Shown: positions 18,946 through 26,674 of the stretch, piece after piece
Layout of the letters: every line of letters starts with the position of its first letter
How positions within the stretch are numbered: the first letter of the stretch is position 1
Notes under the pieces: model-generated
What the model saw: only the letters and a program-made list of their open reading frames with translations
What the model was told of the DNA's origin: nothing
Databases searched by the model: none
NCBI RefSeq assembly: GCF_015644585.1
Contig: NZ_JADOBI010000004.1
Span: 248,001-312,000 of the forward strand
Source: Rahnella laticis
Lineage (GTDB): Bacteria > Pseudomonadota > Gammaproteobacteria > Enterobacterales > Enterobacteriaceae
Length of the DNA: 64,000 nucleotides
Reading direction: 5' to 3'
Translations under genes and position numbers: made by a program

Positions 18946-18951
18946 TATTAC
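18946..18951 (+). promoter_or_regulatory. Candidate extended -10 of yqcE-ygcE operon
   Basis: TGC-TATTAC, with the hexamer at 18946-18951, lies 30.5 bp from the centre of the CRP-like site at 18908-18923, the same distance as on the opposite arm. Confidence 0.45.
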
Positions 18952-18958
18952 TATTCTC

Positions 18959-18987
18959 AGTTACCAGAGATCAAGAGAAAAGTAACT
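18959..18987 (+). promoter_or_regulatory. Candidate antiterminator (RAT-like) hairpin, yqcE leader
   Basis: AGTTAC (18959-18964) is a perfect complement of GTAACT (18982-18987). The second arm lies inside the terminator's 5' half, so the hairpins compete. The loop carries CAGAG and GAGAAAA, the same words as in the ygcW leader. Confidence 0.6.
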
Positions 18988-19025
18988 TCCCTCCTGCGGG
19001 GAAGTCTGCTTTTCTCTTTTTTTTT
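18975..19025 (+). terminator. Leader terminator upstream of yqcE
   Basis: GAGAAAAG (18975-18982) and CTTCCC (18986-18991) pair with GGGAAG (18999-19004) and CTTTTCTC (19009-19016). Nine T's follow (19017-19025), 32 bp before yqcE. It is nearly identical to the ygcW leader terminator read in the other direction. Confidence 0.88.
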
Positions 19026-19057
19026 GCCTTAATCCGCTAAAAATACAGGGCAGCAAT

Positions 19058-20347
19058 ATGGAATCTTCTAATTTTCGTCGCTGGCTGACGCTGGCAATAA
19101 TAAGTATCAGCGGCGGTGTCAGTTTTGACCTGGCTTACTTGCGTTATATCTACCAAATACCCATGGCAAAGTTCATGGGATTTTCCAATACCGAAATAGG
19201 GTTAATTATGAGCACATTCGGTATTACGGCGATTATTTTATATGCACCCAGCGGAATTATTGCCGATAAATTCTCACACAAAAAAATGATGAGTTTCGCC
19301 ATGATCATCACCGGCCTGCTGGGCTTATTAATGGCCGTCTATCCGCCGTTCTGGGTGATGATCGTCATTCAGGTGGCGTTCGCCATTACCACGATTTTAA
19401 TGCTGTGGTCCGTTTCCATAAAAGCCGCGTCGTTGCTCGGGAATCACGAGGAACAGGGCAAAATCATGGGCTGGATGGAAGGCCTGCGCGGCGTCGGCGT
19501 GATGGCGCTGGCGGTCTTTACGATGTGGGTGTTTTCCCTGTTCGCCCCGGAAAATCCGGCCAGCCTGAAAGCCGTGATCCTGATTTACAGCGGCGTTTAT
19601 ATCCTGCTGGGCGTGTTGTGCTGGTTCTTCGTGCAGGACGGTTTTACGGTGCGCAGCGACGAGAGCGGCACGCAAAAATTCAGCCTGAAAGACATCACTT
19701 CGGTGCTGAAAATCAGTACCACCTGGTATTGCAGTCTGATTATTTTCGGCGTTTACACCATCTACGCGATCCTCAGCTATTCCACCAACTATCTGACGGA
19801 AATGTATGGCATGACGCTGGTCGCCGCCAGCTATATGGGCATCGTCATCAACAAGATTTTCCGCGCGCTGTGCGGCCCGCTGGGCGGCATTATCACCACT
19901 TATACCCGGCTGAAATCCTCGACCCGCGCCGTTCAGCTGCTGTCACTTGTCAGCATTATCACGCTGGGCGTTTTGCTGATAACCAACGCGCATCCGTCAT
20001 CCGTCTTCATTGGCATCGGCCTTATTCTGCTGCTGGCGTTCGCCTGTTACGCCTCGCGCGGGTTGTATTTTGCCTGCATCGGCGAAGCCCGCACGCCGAA
20101 ATACATCATGGGCACCACGGTCGGAATTTGCTCAGTGATTGGCTTTCTGCCGGACGTGTTTGTTTATCCGCTGGTCGGTCACTGGCAGGACGCCCTGCCC
20201 GCTGCCGTGGCCTATCGCAACATGTGGTTGCTCGGCCTCACGGCCACGGCCATGGTGCTCATTTTTACGGCATTACTGATCAGAAATATCCGCAGCCACG
20301 CCGTTCCGGCCGGGACCGCAAAGCAGCCAACACAGGAATTCATCTAA
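19058..20347 (+). CDS. yqcE: MFS transporter YqcE
   Basis: 429-residue major facilitator with twelve predicted helices and the loop motif GIIADKFSHKKMM after helix 2. Likeness to the organophosphate/sugar-acid carrier group is suspected from the general pattern only. It is the first gene of the plus-strand operon with ygcE, behind a leader terminator. The cluster therefore has two different carriers, YgcS and YqcE, one on each arm. Confidence 0.87.
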   Translation: MESSNFRRWLTLAIISISGGVSFDLAYLRYIYQIPMAKFMGFSNTEIGLIMSTFGITAIILYAPSGIIADKFSHKKMMSFAMIITGLLGLLMAVYPPFWVMIVIQVAFAITTILMLWSVSIKAASLLGNHEEQGKIMGWMEGLRGVGVMALAVFTMWVFSLFAPENPASLKAVILIYSGVYILLGVLCWFFVQDGFTVRSDESGTQKFSLKDITSVLKISTTWYCSLIIFGVYTIYAILSYSTNYLTEMYGMTLVAASYMGIVINKIFRALCGPLGGIITTYTRLKSSTRAVQLLSLVSIITLGVLLITNAHPSSVFIGIGLILLLAFACYASRGLYFACIGEARTPKYIMGTTVGICSVIGFLPDVFVYPLVGHWQDALPAAVAYRNMWLLGLTATAMVLIFTALLIRNIRSHAVPAGTAKQPTQEFI

Positions 20348-20360
20348 CGGAGCGTTAAAC

Positions 20361-21824
20361 ATGGACAGCTTTTTAATGAACAAAAAATATCTGATGGGCG
20401 TTGATGTCGGTACACAAAGTGCAAAAGTGGTGATTTTCGATACGGAAGGCAACGTCATCTGCGAAGGCAAACAGGCGTTACGAAAACTGGATATCCCCGC
20501 GCCGCTGCTGGCTGAACACCCGGACGATGACCTGTGGGATTCCCTGAAAGTCGCTTTCGGCAAAGTCATGGACAACTTCCACGCGCAGGGCGGCGACGCG
20601 AGCCAGATTCTGGCGATGGGCGTGTGCGTCATCCGCTGCTGCCGCGTGCTGCTCAAAGACAACGGCGAGCTGGCGTGGCCGGTGATCAACTGGATGGATA
20701 AGCGCCTGAATAAACCTTATCAGCCACTTGAGTGCTACGGCGAGGTGAAATATGTCACGACGACATCCGGCTACATCACTCACCGCCTGACCGGCGAATT
20801 CAAAGATACCTGCGCTAATTACATCGGCTGGTGGCCGATGGACAATGACACGCTCGACTGGAGCACCGATCCGGCGCAATGGGAAAGCTGCAACCTGAGC
20901 CGCAGTCAGGTTTTCGATGTGGTAAAACCCGGTGAGATGCTCGGCTATCTGAGTGAAAAAGCCGCGCGTCAGATTGGCCTGCCCGCCGGGATCCCGGTGA
21001 TTGCTACCGCGCACGACAAAGCCGTCGAGGCGCTGGGCGCTGGCACGCTGGAGCCGGGTATCGCACTGATTTCGTTGGGAACCTACATTGGCGCGATGGT
21101 TCACGGCCACGAAAACGTCAAAAATGCGCAAAACTTCTGGCCGTTCCAGGCGTCAATTCCTGGGCGTTATTTGTATGAATGTATGGGCGTGCGCCGCGGA
21201 ATGTGGACCATCAGCTGGTTCCGCGACCAGTTTGGTGCCGCCGCGCTGGCCGATGCGCAGGAGAAAGACCTGAGCATCGAAGAATTACTCAACCGTGAAG
21301 CGACGAAAATTCCGGCAGGCTGCGAAGGGTTGCTGACGGTTCACGACTGGGCACCGCCGTCAGAAGCCGAGTTCCGTAAAGGCGCGATGATCGGGTTTGA
21401 CGGACGCCATACCCGCGCGCATATGTACCGCTCGATGCTCGAAGGCATCGCGTTTACCATGAAAAATCATATGGATAAGATGGCAGACGAACTGGGCGTA
21501 CCGTTCAAAGGCCTGATTATTTCCGGCGGCGGCGCAAACAGTGATTTATTCATGCAAATCTTCGCCGACGTGTTTGGGGTGCCGACCCGACGTAATCTGA
21601 TGAAAGGCTCGGCCGCCGTCGGGTGCGCGGTCAACGCCGGAATGGCCGCGGGTGTTTTTGACAGCTACGAAAAAGCGACCGAAAAGATGGTGCGGATGGG
21701 CGAACATTTCACGCCCGACGGGAAGAACCATCAGCTTTATAACGCCCTGAATGCCGACGTTTATCAGAAAATGAATACCCATTTAGATCCGCTGTTGCAG
21801 GCGCTGAGCCCGCTGGTGGATTAA
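20361..21824 (+). CDS. ygcE: FGGY-family carbohydrate kinase YgcE
   Basis: 487-residue kinase of the xylulokinase/glycerol kinase family, predicted to phosphorylate the pathway's polyol or sugar. The N-terminal ATP loop is GVDVGTQSAKVVIFD. The C-terminal FGGY signature region is GLIISGGGANSDLFMQIFADVFG. The first ATG at 20361 has GGAGCG upstream; the next, at 20376, aligns better with some relatives but has no ribosome site. It follows yqcE by 13 bp. A kinase in the cluster agrees with a phosphorylated inducer for YgcP. Confidence 0.9.
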   Translation: MDSFLMNKKYLMGVDVGTQSAKVVIFDTEGNVICEGKQALRKLDIPAPLLAEHPDDDLWDSLKVAFGKVMDNFHAQGGDASQILAMGVCVIRCCRVLLKDNGELAWPVINWMDKRLNKPYQPLECYGEVKYVTTTSGYITHRLTGEFKDTCANYIGWWPMDNDTLDWSTDPAQWESCNLSRSQVFDVVKPGEMLGYLSEKAARQIGLPAGIPVIATAHDKAVEALGAGTLEPGIALISLGTYIGAMVHGHENVKNAQNFWPFQASIPGRYLYECMGVRRGMWTISWFRDQFGAAALADAQEKDLSIEELLNREATKIPAGCEGLLTVHDWAPPSEAEFRKGAMIGFDGRHTRAHMYRSMLEGIAFTMKNHMDKMADELGVPFKGLIISGGGANSDLFMQIFADVFGVPTRRNLMKGSAAVGCAVNAGMAAGVFDSYEKATEKMVRMGEHFTPDGKNHQLYNALNADVYQKMNTHLDPLLQALSPLVD

Positions 21825-21831
21825 CACATTG

Positions 21832-21868
21832 CGCCGCCCTTCTGCCTGCGCGCTGAAGGGCGGCGTTT
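21832..21868 (+). terminator. Terminator after ygcE
   Basis: CGCCGCCCTTC and GAAGGGCGGCG form an 11-bp perfect stem with a 12-base loop, followed by TTTCC. The T-run is short. It separates ygcE from the convergent small gene at 21885. Confidence 0.7.
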
Positions 21869-21884
21869 CCTGCAAACCTCTGCA

Positions 21885-22403
21885 TTAATTGAACCACTTC
21901 CCGGCTTTGATCTCCTGCGCTTTACCTTCGCTGATCATCTGCGCCTGTTTTCCCTGCGAGAGATTGCGGTTGGCGTCGGCCTGCGACTGCGTTACGTCGG
22001 TCTGTGCGGCCTGCTGTTTGAGATCCTGCGCGATAAACTCATTTTCATGCGCCGTTCGCGCGGCCAGTTGCTCGACTTCCAGCTTCTGTTTATCAATCTT
22101 CAGTTGCCGCAGCTGGTCTTCATAATTCTGGTCGCGGTGTTTATCTTTGAGGCGCTCAGCTTCCTTCGCCCTTGCACGGGCATTCGCTGCCGCAATACGC
22201 TTATTCCGTTCTGCCTCACGGTATTGATACCAGGCTTCGGCGCGGGCGTCATATTCATCCCAGCGCGCCTGTTGTTCGGCTCGCCCCTGATTTTCAGCCT
22301 GCGCCACACTGGATAATTGCTGCTGTAAATCGGCGGAATAAACCGCAGCCGGAGTAATAATTGTACAAATAAATAACAGCGCTATTTTATTTTTCATCTT
22401 CAT
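21885..22403 (-). CDS. Secreted coiled-coil protein (DUF5384-like)
   Basis: 172 residues. An N-terminal signal peptide (KNKIALLFICTIITPAAVYSA) is followed by a long, highly charged segment rich in Ala, Glu, Gln, Lys and Arg, with heptad-like spacing throughout, so the mature protein is probably a periplasmic coiled coil. No enzyme motif is seen. I recall the family as DUF5384, but this cannot be confirmed here. The gene begins 4 bp after the stop of the lipoprotein gene upstream, so the two form an operon and may act together at the envelope. The function is not known. Confidence 0.75.
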   Translation of the reverse strand: MKMKNKIALLFICTIITPAAVYSADLQQQLSSVAQAENQGRAEQQARWDEYDARAEAWYQYREAERNKRIAAANARARAKEAERLKDKHRDQNYEDQLRQLKIDKQKLEVEQLAARTAHENEFIAQDLKQQAAQTDVTQSQADANRNLSQGKQAQMISEGKAQEIKAGKWFN

Positions 22404-22406
22404 CCC

Positions 22407-22922
22407 TTATTTATTTACCGGGCAGGTTGCGTTCGGCTGAATACGGGTTTCATTCTTCTGCGTAATAAATATAACAGCCAGACCGGTAGTAAACTGGCAC
22501 GGACGCCCGACCTGTACAGAGGTGAAAATTTTGGTGTCGTCTTTATAGCTGAGGCTGACGCCTTCCACGATATTTTGGGTTTTCACCGTTGAACCGCTAA
22601 CCGCACCAATCGTACCTCCGCCAATGGCTCCGCCGGCTGTCGCCAGATCACCGCCGTGACCCAGCGCGTAACCTGCGACAGCACCGGCGATGGCGCCAAT
22701 CACCGTTCCGACCATCACCGCCGTGTTGTGATTCTCCGCATTACTGACCGCCACTTTTGCCGGCAGGACAGAAAGGATATTTATCGTGTGTGTTTCCTGC
22801 GGGGAATTTAATTGTGTGGGGGTAAATACGTCAGCCGCATATTGATCGGCATTCGACTGACAGCCAGATAATAAGCTCACTAATAATAGAGATGAGACGG
22901 CAACTGCGTTTTGTTTTTTCAC
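22407..22922 (-). CDS. Glycine-zipper outer-membrane lipoprotein (SlyB-like)
   Basis: 171 residues. The signal peptide ends in the lipobox LLSGC, with Cys21 as the likely lipidated residue. Serine follows at +2, which in the Lol rule favours the outer membrane. Residues about 70-108 form a glycine zipper (GTVIGAIAGAVAGYALGHGG, then GGAIGGGTIGAVSGS), as in SlyB/Pcp-type lipoproteins. The C-terminal part (TVKTQNIVEGVSLSYKDD) also recalls SlyB. It is the first gene of a pair with the coiled-coil protein downstream. A structural envelope role is likely, without direct evidence. Confidence 0.8.
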   Translation of the reverse strand: MKKQNAVAVSSLLLVSLLSGCQSNADQYAADVFTPTQLNSPQETHTINILSVLPAKVAVSNAENHNTAVMVGTVIGAIAGAVAGYALGHGGDLATAGGAIGGGTIGAVSGSTVKTQNIVEGVSLSYKDDTKIFTSVQVGRPCQFTTGLAVIFITQKNETRIQPNATCPVNK

Positions 22923-23129
22923 GGTTCTTCCCTGTGCTTTGCATTTCTGTAGGAGAAATAAACTCAGGAAATAATACGGCGGGGAATTTTTACGTGCCGT
23001 CAGGATTTGTCATTCGCCCTGACGCTTCCTTAACACTTCGTCCATAATTAATGTCCACACGCCGTTTGCGGGAATTTTATTTCTCCACAATTGCTTCGGA
23101 CTAATCTCAATTAATTTCGGGCTGAACAG

Positions 23130-23158
23130 GAGCCTGATTTTTAATCAAAATCAGGCTC
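23130..23158. terminator. Inverted repeat after the phosphodiesterase gene
   Basis: GAGCCTGATTTT and AAAATCAGGCTC are 12-bp perfect arms with a 5-base loop, 21 bp beyond the stop of the gene ending at 23179. No T-run follows on either strand, so termination would be inefficient or need Rho. Confidence 0.5.
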
Positions 23159-23178
23159 ATTGTCATGTAGGAAAATAA

Positions 23179-24159
23179 TTAAAGGCCGAGTTTGTCACCC
23201 TGCTGCATCCGGACAAACTTCACGCCCAGATTATTGCCTTTCTCAAGCTGCGCCATAATCTCTTTTTCGGGATCGGCACCGGCTTTCAGGCTGGGTTTGA
23301 CGTGGCTGATAATCACCGTCAGCCCGTTCAGCGAACCTTCGCCACCGGCGTATTGTTGCAGGTAGCCAAGTTCTTTGAGCAACCAGTCGGGTGTCAGATG
23401 TCCGAAAAGTTTGCTGTCGGGCACGCCGTCCGGATAAGACGTTTCGATGATCATCCCTTTCAGGCGTTTCGCTTTGATCTCTTCGCCGAGCACGCGCCAG
23501 GTGGCGTCGAGGTTTTTCGATTTCTCCACTTCATCCGGGCCGGTATCACCGAAGAAAGCAAAAGACTCTTTATTACGGCTGACCAGAATCATGCTCGACG
23601 GCGTGCCGCCGTGGTTGAGCGGGAAGATGCGGCCATCAAGGCCGGTCAGCCCCAGTGAAAAGCGCTGATCCGGGCGTTGCAGATTCAGGCGGTACGTGCC
23701 GATGCGCAGGCCGCTGCCGGAATCCGTGAAATTCGGCCAGACGCGGCCATTGAAGTAATGCTGACGCAGTGTACCGATGGTGTCGGCGGTGCCGTAAATC
23801 GGCTTTTTCGCGTCTTCCGGCGAGCTGATAATCAGCCCGGCCAGATGGTCGAGATGACCATGACTGATAAAATAACCGCCAATCAGATTACGGAAAACCG
23901 CGCCCTGCGGCGTCAGCGGGGCGGCGTTTTCTGCCGTCACCTCAGGGAAATTCCCCTTCTCCAGCGCCTTGCGGATCCCCGGTAAAACCGACCCGGCATC
24001 CAGCCCGAGATACAGTTTCTGGTCATCGCTGCGCACCAGATACGACGTCAGATTGCCTTCTTCGACGCCGCCGTTCACCCCAAGGGCGATGACATCAAAG
24101 CCCGCGGCGGCCGGATTAATCCAGCAGCCAATCATCAGCGCCAGCAGATATTTTTTCAT
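23179..24159 (-). CDS. Secreted class II 3',5'-cyclic-nucleotide phosphodiesterase
   Basis: 326 residues with an N-terminal signal peptide (KKYLLALMIGCWINPAAAG), so probably periplasmic. The metallo-beta-lactamase-type motif SHGHLDHLAGL (residues about 98-108) provides HxHxDH metal ligands; FFGDTGPD and VIISHVKPSL supply later ligands. This is the class II PDE pattern of yeast PDE1 and of periplasmic Vibrio CpdP. The start is ATG at 24159, 7 bp after AAGGAG; a GTG one codon upstream is possible. It lies 35 bp downstream of phrB on the same strand and may be in the rudS-phrB transcript. It would degrade cAMP outside the cytoplasm. Confidence 0.86.
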   Translation of the reverse strand: MKKYLLALMIGCWINPAAAGFDVIALGVNGGVEEGNLTSYLVRSDDQKLYLGLDAGSVLPGIRKALEKGNFPEVTAENAAPLTPQGAVFRNLIGGYFISHGHLDHLAGLIISSPEDAKKPIYGTADTIGTLRQHYFNGRVWPNFTDSGSGLRIGTYRLNLQRPDQRFSLGLTGLDGRIFPLNHGGTPSSMILVSRNKESFAFFGDTGPDEVEKSKNLDATWRVLGEEIKAKRLKGMIIETSYPDGVPDSKLFGHLTPDWLLKELGYLQQYAGGEGSLNGLTVIISHVKPSLKAGADPEKEIMAQLEKGNNLGVKFVRMQQGDKLGL

Positions 24160-24194
24160 CACATCGCTCCTTGTCGTGGTGAGCCTCGATAAGG

Positions 24195-25634
24195 TCAGCC
24201 CTCAGGCTGACTGCGCTTTTTCGCCGCCTCAAACGCCGCCAGCGTGTCCTTACGGGCACGGGCGTGATCGATAACCGGCAGCGGGTAGTCTAGCACGCGA
24301 TGTTGTTTGTCAGCCCAACGATGCGGTTGATGAATGTCTCGTTCCGGCACATCCGCCAGCTCAGGCAGCCAGGCTTTGATAAAGCGCCCGGCTTTATCAA
24401 ACCGTTCACCCTGCGTGGTCGGGTTGAAAATGCGGAAATACGGTGCGGCGTCGGTACCGGTGGAAGCGCCCCACTGCCAGCCGCCATTGTTGGCGGCAAG
24501 GTCGCCGTCGAGCAGTTGCGACATGAAATAGCGCTCGCCTTCGCGCCAGTTGATCAGTAAATCTTTCACCAGAAAACTGGCGACAATCATCCGCAGGCGG
24601 TTGTGCATCCAGCCGGTGGAATTTAGCTGACGCATCGCCGCATCCACAATCGGATAGCCGGTTTTGCCGGTTTTCCACGCCTGTAAATCGTCCGGCGCAT
24701 CGCGCCAGCGCACGCCGTCAGTCCAATCCACAAAAGGCTGATGTTTGCAAAGCTTCGGCCAGGCGACGAGCAGATGGCGGTAAAACTCGCGCCACACCAG
24801 TTCGTTGAGCCACCCGAACGCGCCGCCGTCGGTTTTTTCCAGCACGTCGGGGCACTCCGTGCGCAGACGGTTCAGGCACTGACGCGGCGAAAGCACGCCA
24901 ATCGCCAGATACGGCGACAACGAGCTGGTGCCGTCAATGGCCGGCAAGTCGCGCTGTTCGAGATAATCCTGCACCTGTTCGCGGCAAAAACTGCGCAGCT
25001 GATTGCGGGCGGCTTCCTCGCCGATGGCAAAATCATCGCCGATGGCCGCCAGCGGATAATCAAACGGCATCAGTTTGTGCATCGCCGGTTTTTCGACGTT
25101 TTCACGCGCCTGCGGCGCAGGCAGGGAACGGCTGTCCGACTCCGTCAGCCGCGCCAAAAAAGCCCGTCGGAACGGCGTGTAAACTTTGTACATTTCGTCG
25201 TTACCGGTGGTAACAGACCCCGGTGGCAACAGCAGGCTGTCATCAAAAGCGTGGCACATTACGGTATCGCTGACCGCTTTTTCCAGCGCCAGATCCCGCT
25301 CACGCTCGTTGATTTCATACTGTTTGTTATAGAAAAGCGCATCAACCTTTTCACTGGCGCAAAAATCTTTCAGCCAGCTCACGCTGTCAGCAAAATCATC
25401 ACACTGATGGTAATGCAGCGGAATACCGCGCTCTGCCAGGGAATGCTGTAATGCCTGAAGGTGCTGGTAGATAAACGTCGCCTGACGCGGCGCCATCTCG
25501 TGCTGTTTCCACTGCTCCGGCGTGGCAATGAATATCGCGATCACGCGCGCCTGCGGATCCTCACAGGCGGCGTGTAAAGCACGGTTATCGGTAATGCGCA
25601 GATCGTTGCGGAACCAGACTAAATGCGTGGTCAT
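24195..25634 (-). CDS. phrB: Deoxyribodipyrimidine photolyase
   Basis: Light-driven repair of cyclobutane pyrimidine dimers, with FAD and an antenna chromophore. The start at 25634 (MTTHLVWFRNDLRITDN) gives 479 residues, close to E. coli. The N-terminal antenna domain, the region VWREFYRHLL, and the FAD and DNA-contact stretch TGYPIVDAAMRQLNSTGWMHNRLRM, followed by DLAANNGGWQWGASTGTDAAPYFR, are all intact. It follows rudS by about 10 bp, an operon shared with other enterobacteria. The open frame can be extended 18 codons through a TTG, but that lies in rudS. Confidence 0.97.
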   Translation of the reverse strand: MTTHLVWFRNDLRITDNRALHAACEDPQARVIAIFIATPEQWKQHEMAPRQATFIYQHLQALQHSLAERGIPLHYHQCDDFADSVSWLKDFCASEKVDALFYNKQYEINERERDLALEKAVSDTVMCHAFDDSLLLPPGSVTTGNDEMYKVYTPFRRAFLARLTESDSRSLPAPQARENVEKPAMHKLMPFDYPLAAIGDDFAIGEEAARNQLRSFCREQVQDYLEQRDLPAIDGTSSLSPYLAIGVLSPRQCLNRLRTECPDVLEKTDGGAFGWLNELVWREFYRHLLVAWPKLCKHQPFVDWTDGVRWRDAPDDLQAWKTGKTGYPIVDAAMRQLNSTGWMHNRLRMIVASFLVKDLLINWREGERYFMSQLLDGDLAANNGGWQWGASTGTDAAPYFRIFNPTTQGERFDKAGRFIKAWLPELADVPERDIHQPHRWADKQHRVLDYPLPVIDHARARKDTLAAFEAAKKRSQPEG

Positions 25635-25644
25635 AACTGTCCTT

Positions 25645-26598
25645 CTAATGTCCGTATCGTAAGCATAAGGCTTCAGGATAGGGCTCAAAATAACGCTGGC
25701 CCGAAAGGTAGGCGTCGGGATATTCCGACATGTAATGTTTCAGTAACGTGATGGGCGCGAGCAGCGGCTGCACGCCCTGACGATAACGGTCGATCAGCCC
25801 CGCCAGTTCCTGACGCTGTGACGAATTCAGCTGTTTACGGAAATAGCCCTGAACGTGCATCAGCACATTGGTGTGATTGCGACGCGTGGCTTTGTGCTGC
25901 AACAGATTCATCAGACGCTGGCGGTACTCAAGAAAGTATTCATCGAGGGAATCCCATTCCGCCATCGCGGCGACAAAACGCCCGAGCTCACGGTATTCCG
26001 GCTGTGAATGGGCCAGCAGGGAAAGTTTGTAGCGGCTGTGAAACGCCATCAGTTTGCCGCGTGTCAGGCCGCTTTCGCGCAGCTGATTCAGCTCAAACAA
26101 CGTGAAAACGCGTTCAACAAAATTCTCGCGCAGGACAGGATCATTGAGCCTGCCGTCTTCTTCCACCGGCAGCCACGGATGCTGTTTCATCAGCTCCGCG
26201 GTAAAAATCCCGGTGCCGCTTTTCTTCGCATCCTTACCGTTGGCGCTGTAAACCCGCACGCGCTCCATGCCGCAGCTTGGGGACTTCGCGCAAACGATAT
26301 AGCCGCACAGGTGCGTCATAGGCGCAGCTCGCATTTCGGCGTAATTTTGCATTTTTTCAGTGATATCAATGGTTTCATCATTACTGAAACGCATCGCAAT
26401 GCCATCGTCCTTTCTGACCAGCCGCAGTGCCGGACGCGGCGTCGGCAGGCCAACCGCCATTTCCGGGCAAACCGGTTCGAAGCGAACGTAAGGCGCGAGT
26501 TGTTCTACCGCAAACGCAAAACGTTTATGGCCGCCATCGAAACGGACTTTGTCACCCAGCAGGCATGCGCTGATGCCAATAGGAATTGTTTTCGTCAT
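25645..26598 (-). CDS. rudS: tRNA 4-thiouridine desulfidase RudS (DUF523-DUF1722 fusion)
   Basis: 317 residues in two domains. Residues 1-155 form a DUF523/TudS domain with conserved cysteines (ISACLLG, EPVCPEM, IVCAKSPSCGMERVR) that hold a [4Fe-4S] cluster in TudS thiouracil desulfidases. Residues about 190-310 form DUF1722 (FHSRYKLSLLAHS, NHTNVLMHVQGYF). Fusions of this shape have been reported as RudS, which removes sulphur from 4-thiouridine in tRNA. E. coli YbgA at this place has only the DUF1722 half. 4-Thiouridine is a near-UV target and phrB follows directly, so a joint light-protection role is a reasonable inference. GGGAG lies 8 bp before the ATG. Confidence 0.85.
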   Translation of the reverse strand: MTKTIPIGISACLLGDKVRFDGGHKRFAFAVEQLAPYVRFEPVCPEMAVGLPTPRPALRLVRKDDGIAMRFSNDETIDITEKMQNYAEMRAAPMTHLCGYIVCAKSPSCGMERVRVYSANGKDAKKSGTGIFTAELMKQHPWLPVEEDGRLNDPVLRENFVERVFTLFELNQLRESGLTRGKLMAFHSRYKLSLLAHSQPEYRELGRFVAAMAEWDSLDEYFLEYRQRLMNLLQHKATRRNHTNVLMHVQGYFRKQLNSSQRQELAGLIDRYRQGVQPLLAPITLLKHYMSEYPDAYLSGQRYFEPYPEALCLRYGH

Positions 26599-26674
26599 TG
26601 TCAGCTCCCGGCGTTGAAGGAAGAAATGGGAGTGTCAGCAGATCATCACCCTCATGTATAAGCTTAGCATAAGT

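Larger units (their letters stand above)
18739..19057. promoter_or_regulatory. ygcW-yqcE divergent control region
   Basis: 319 bp with two mirrored control arms. Each arm has a CRP-like site, then an extended -10 starting 30.5 bp from the site's centre, then a possible antiterminator hairpin near the RNA 5' end, then an intrinsic terminator, then a gene. Predicted RNA starts, if both are class II CRP promoters, are near 18838 (minus) and 18957 (plus). Confidence 0.8.

Noticed and set aside
19405-20358. 317-codon frame overlapping yqcE on the same strand
   Set aside because: Out-of-frame reading of yqcE; an Arg/His-rich product without membrane helices or motif.
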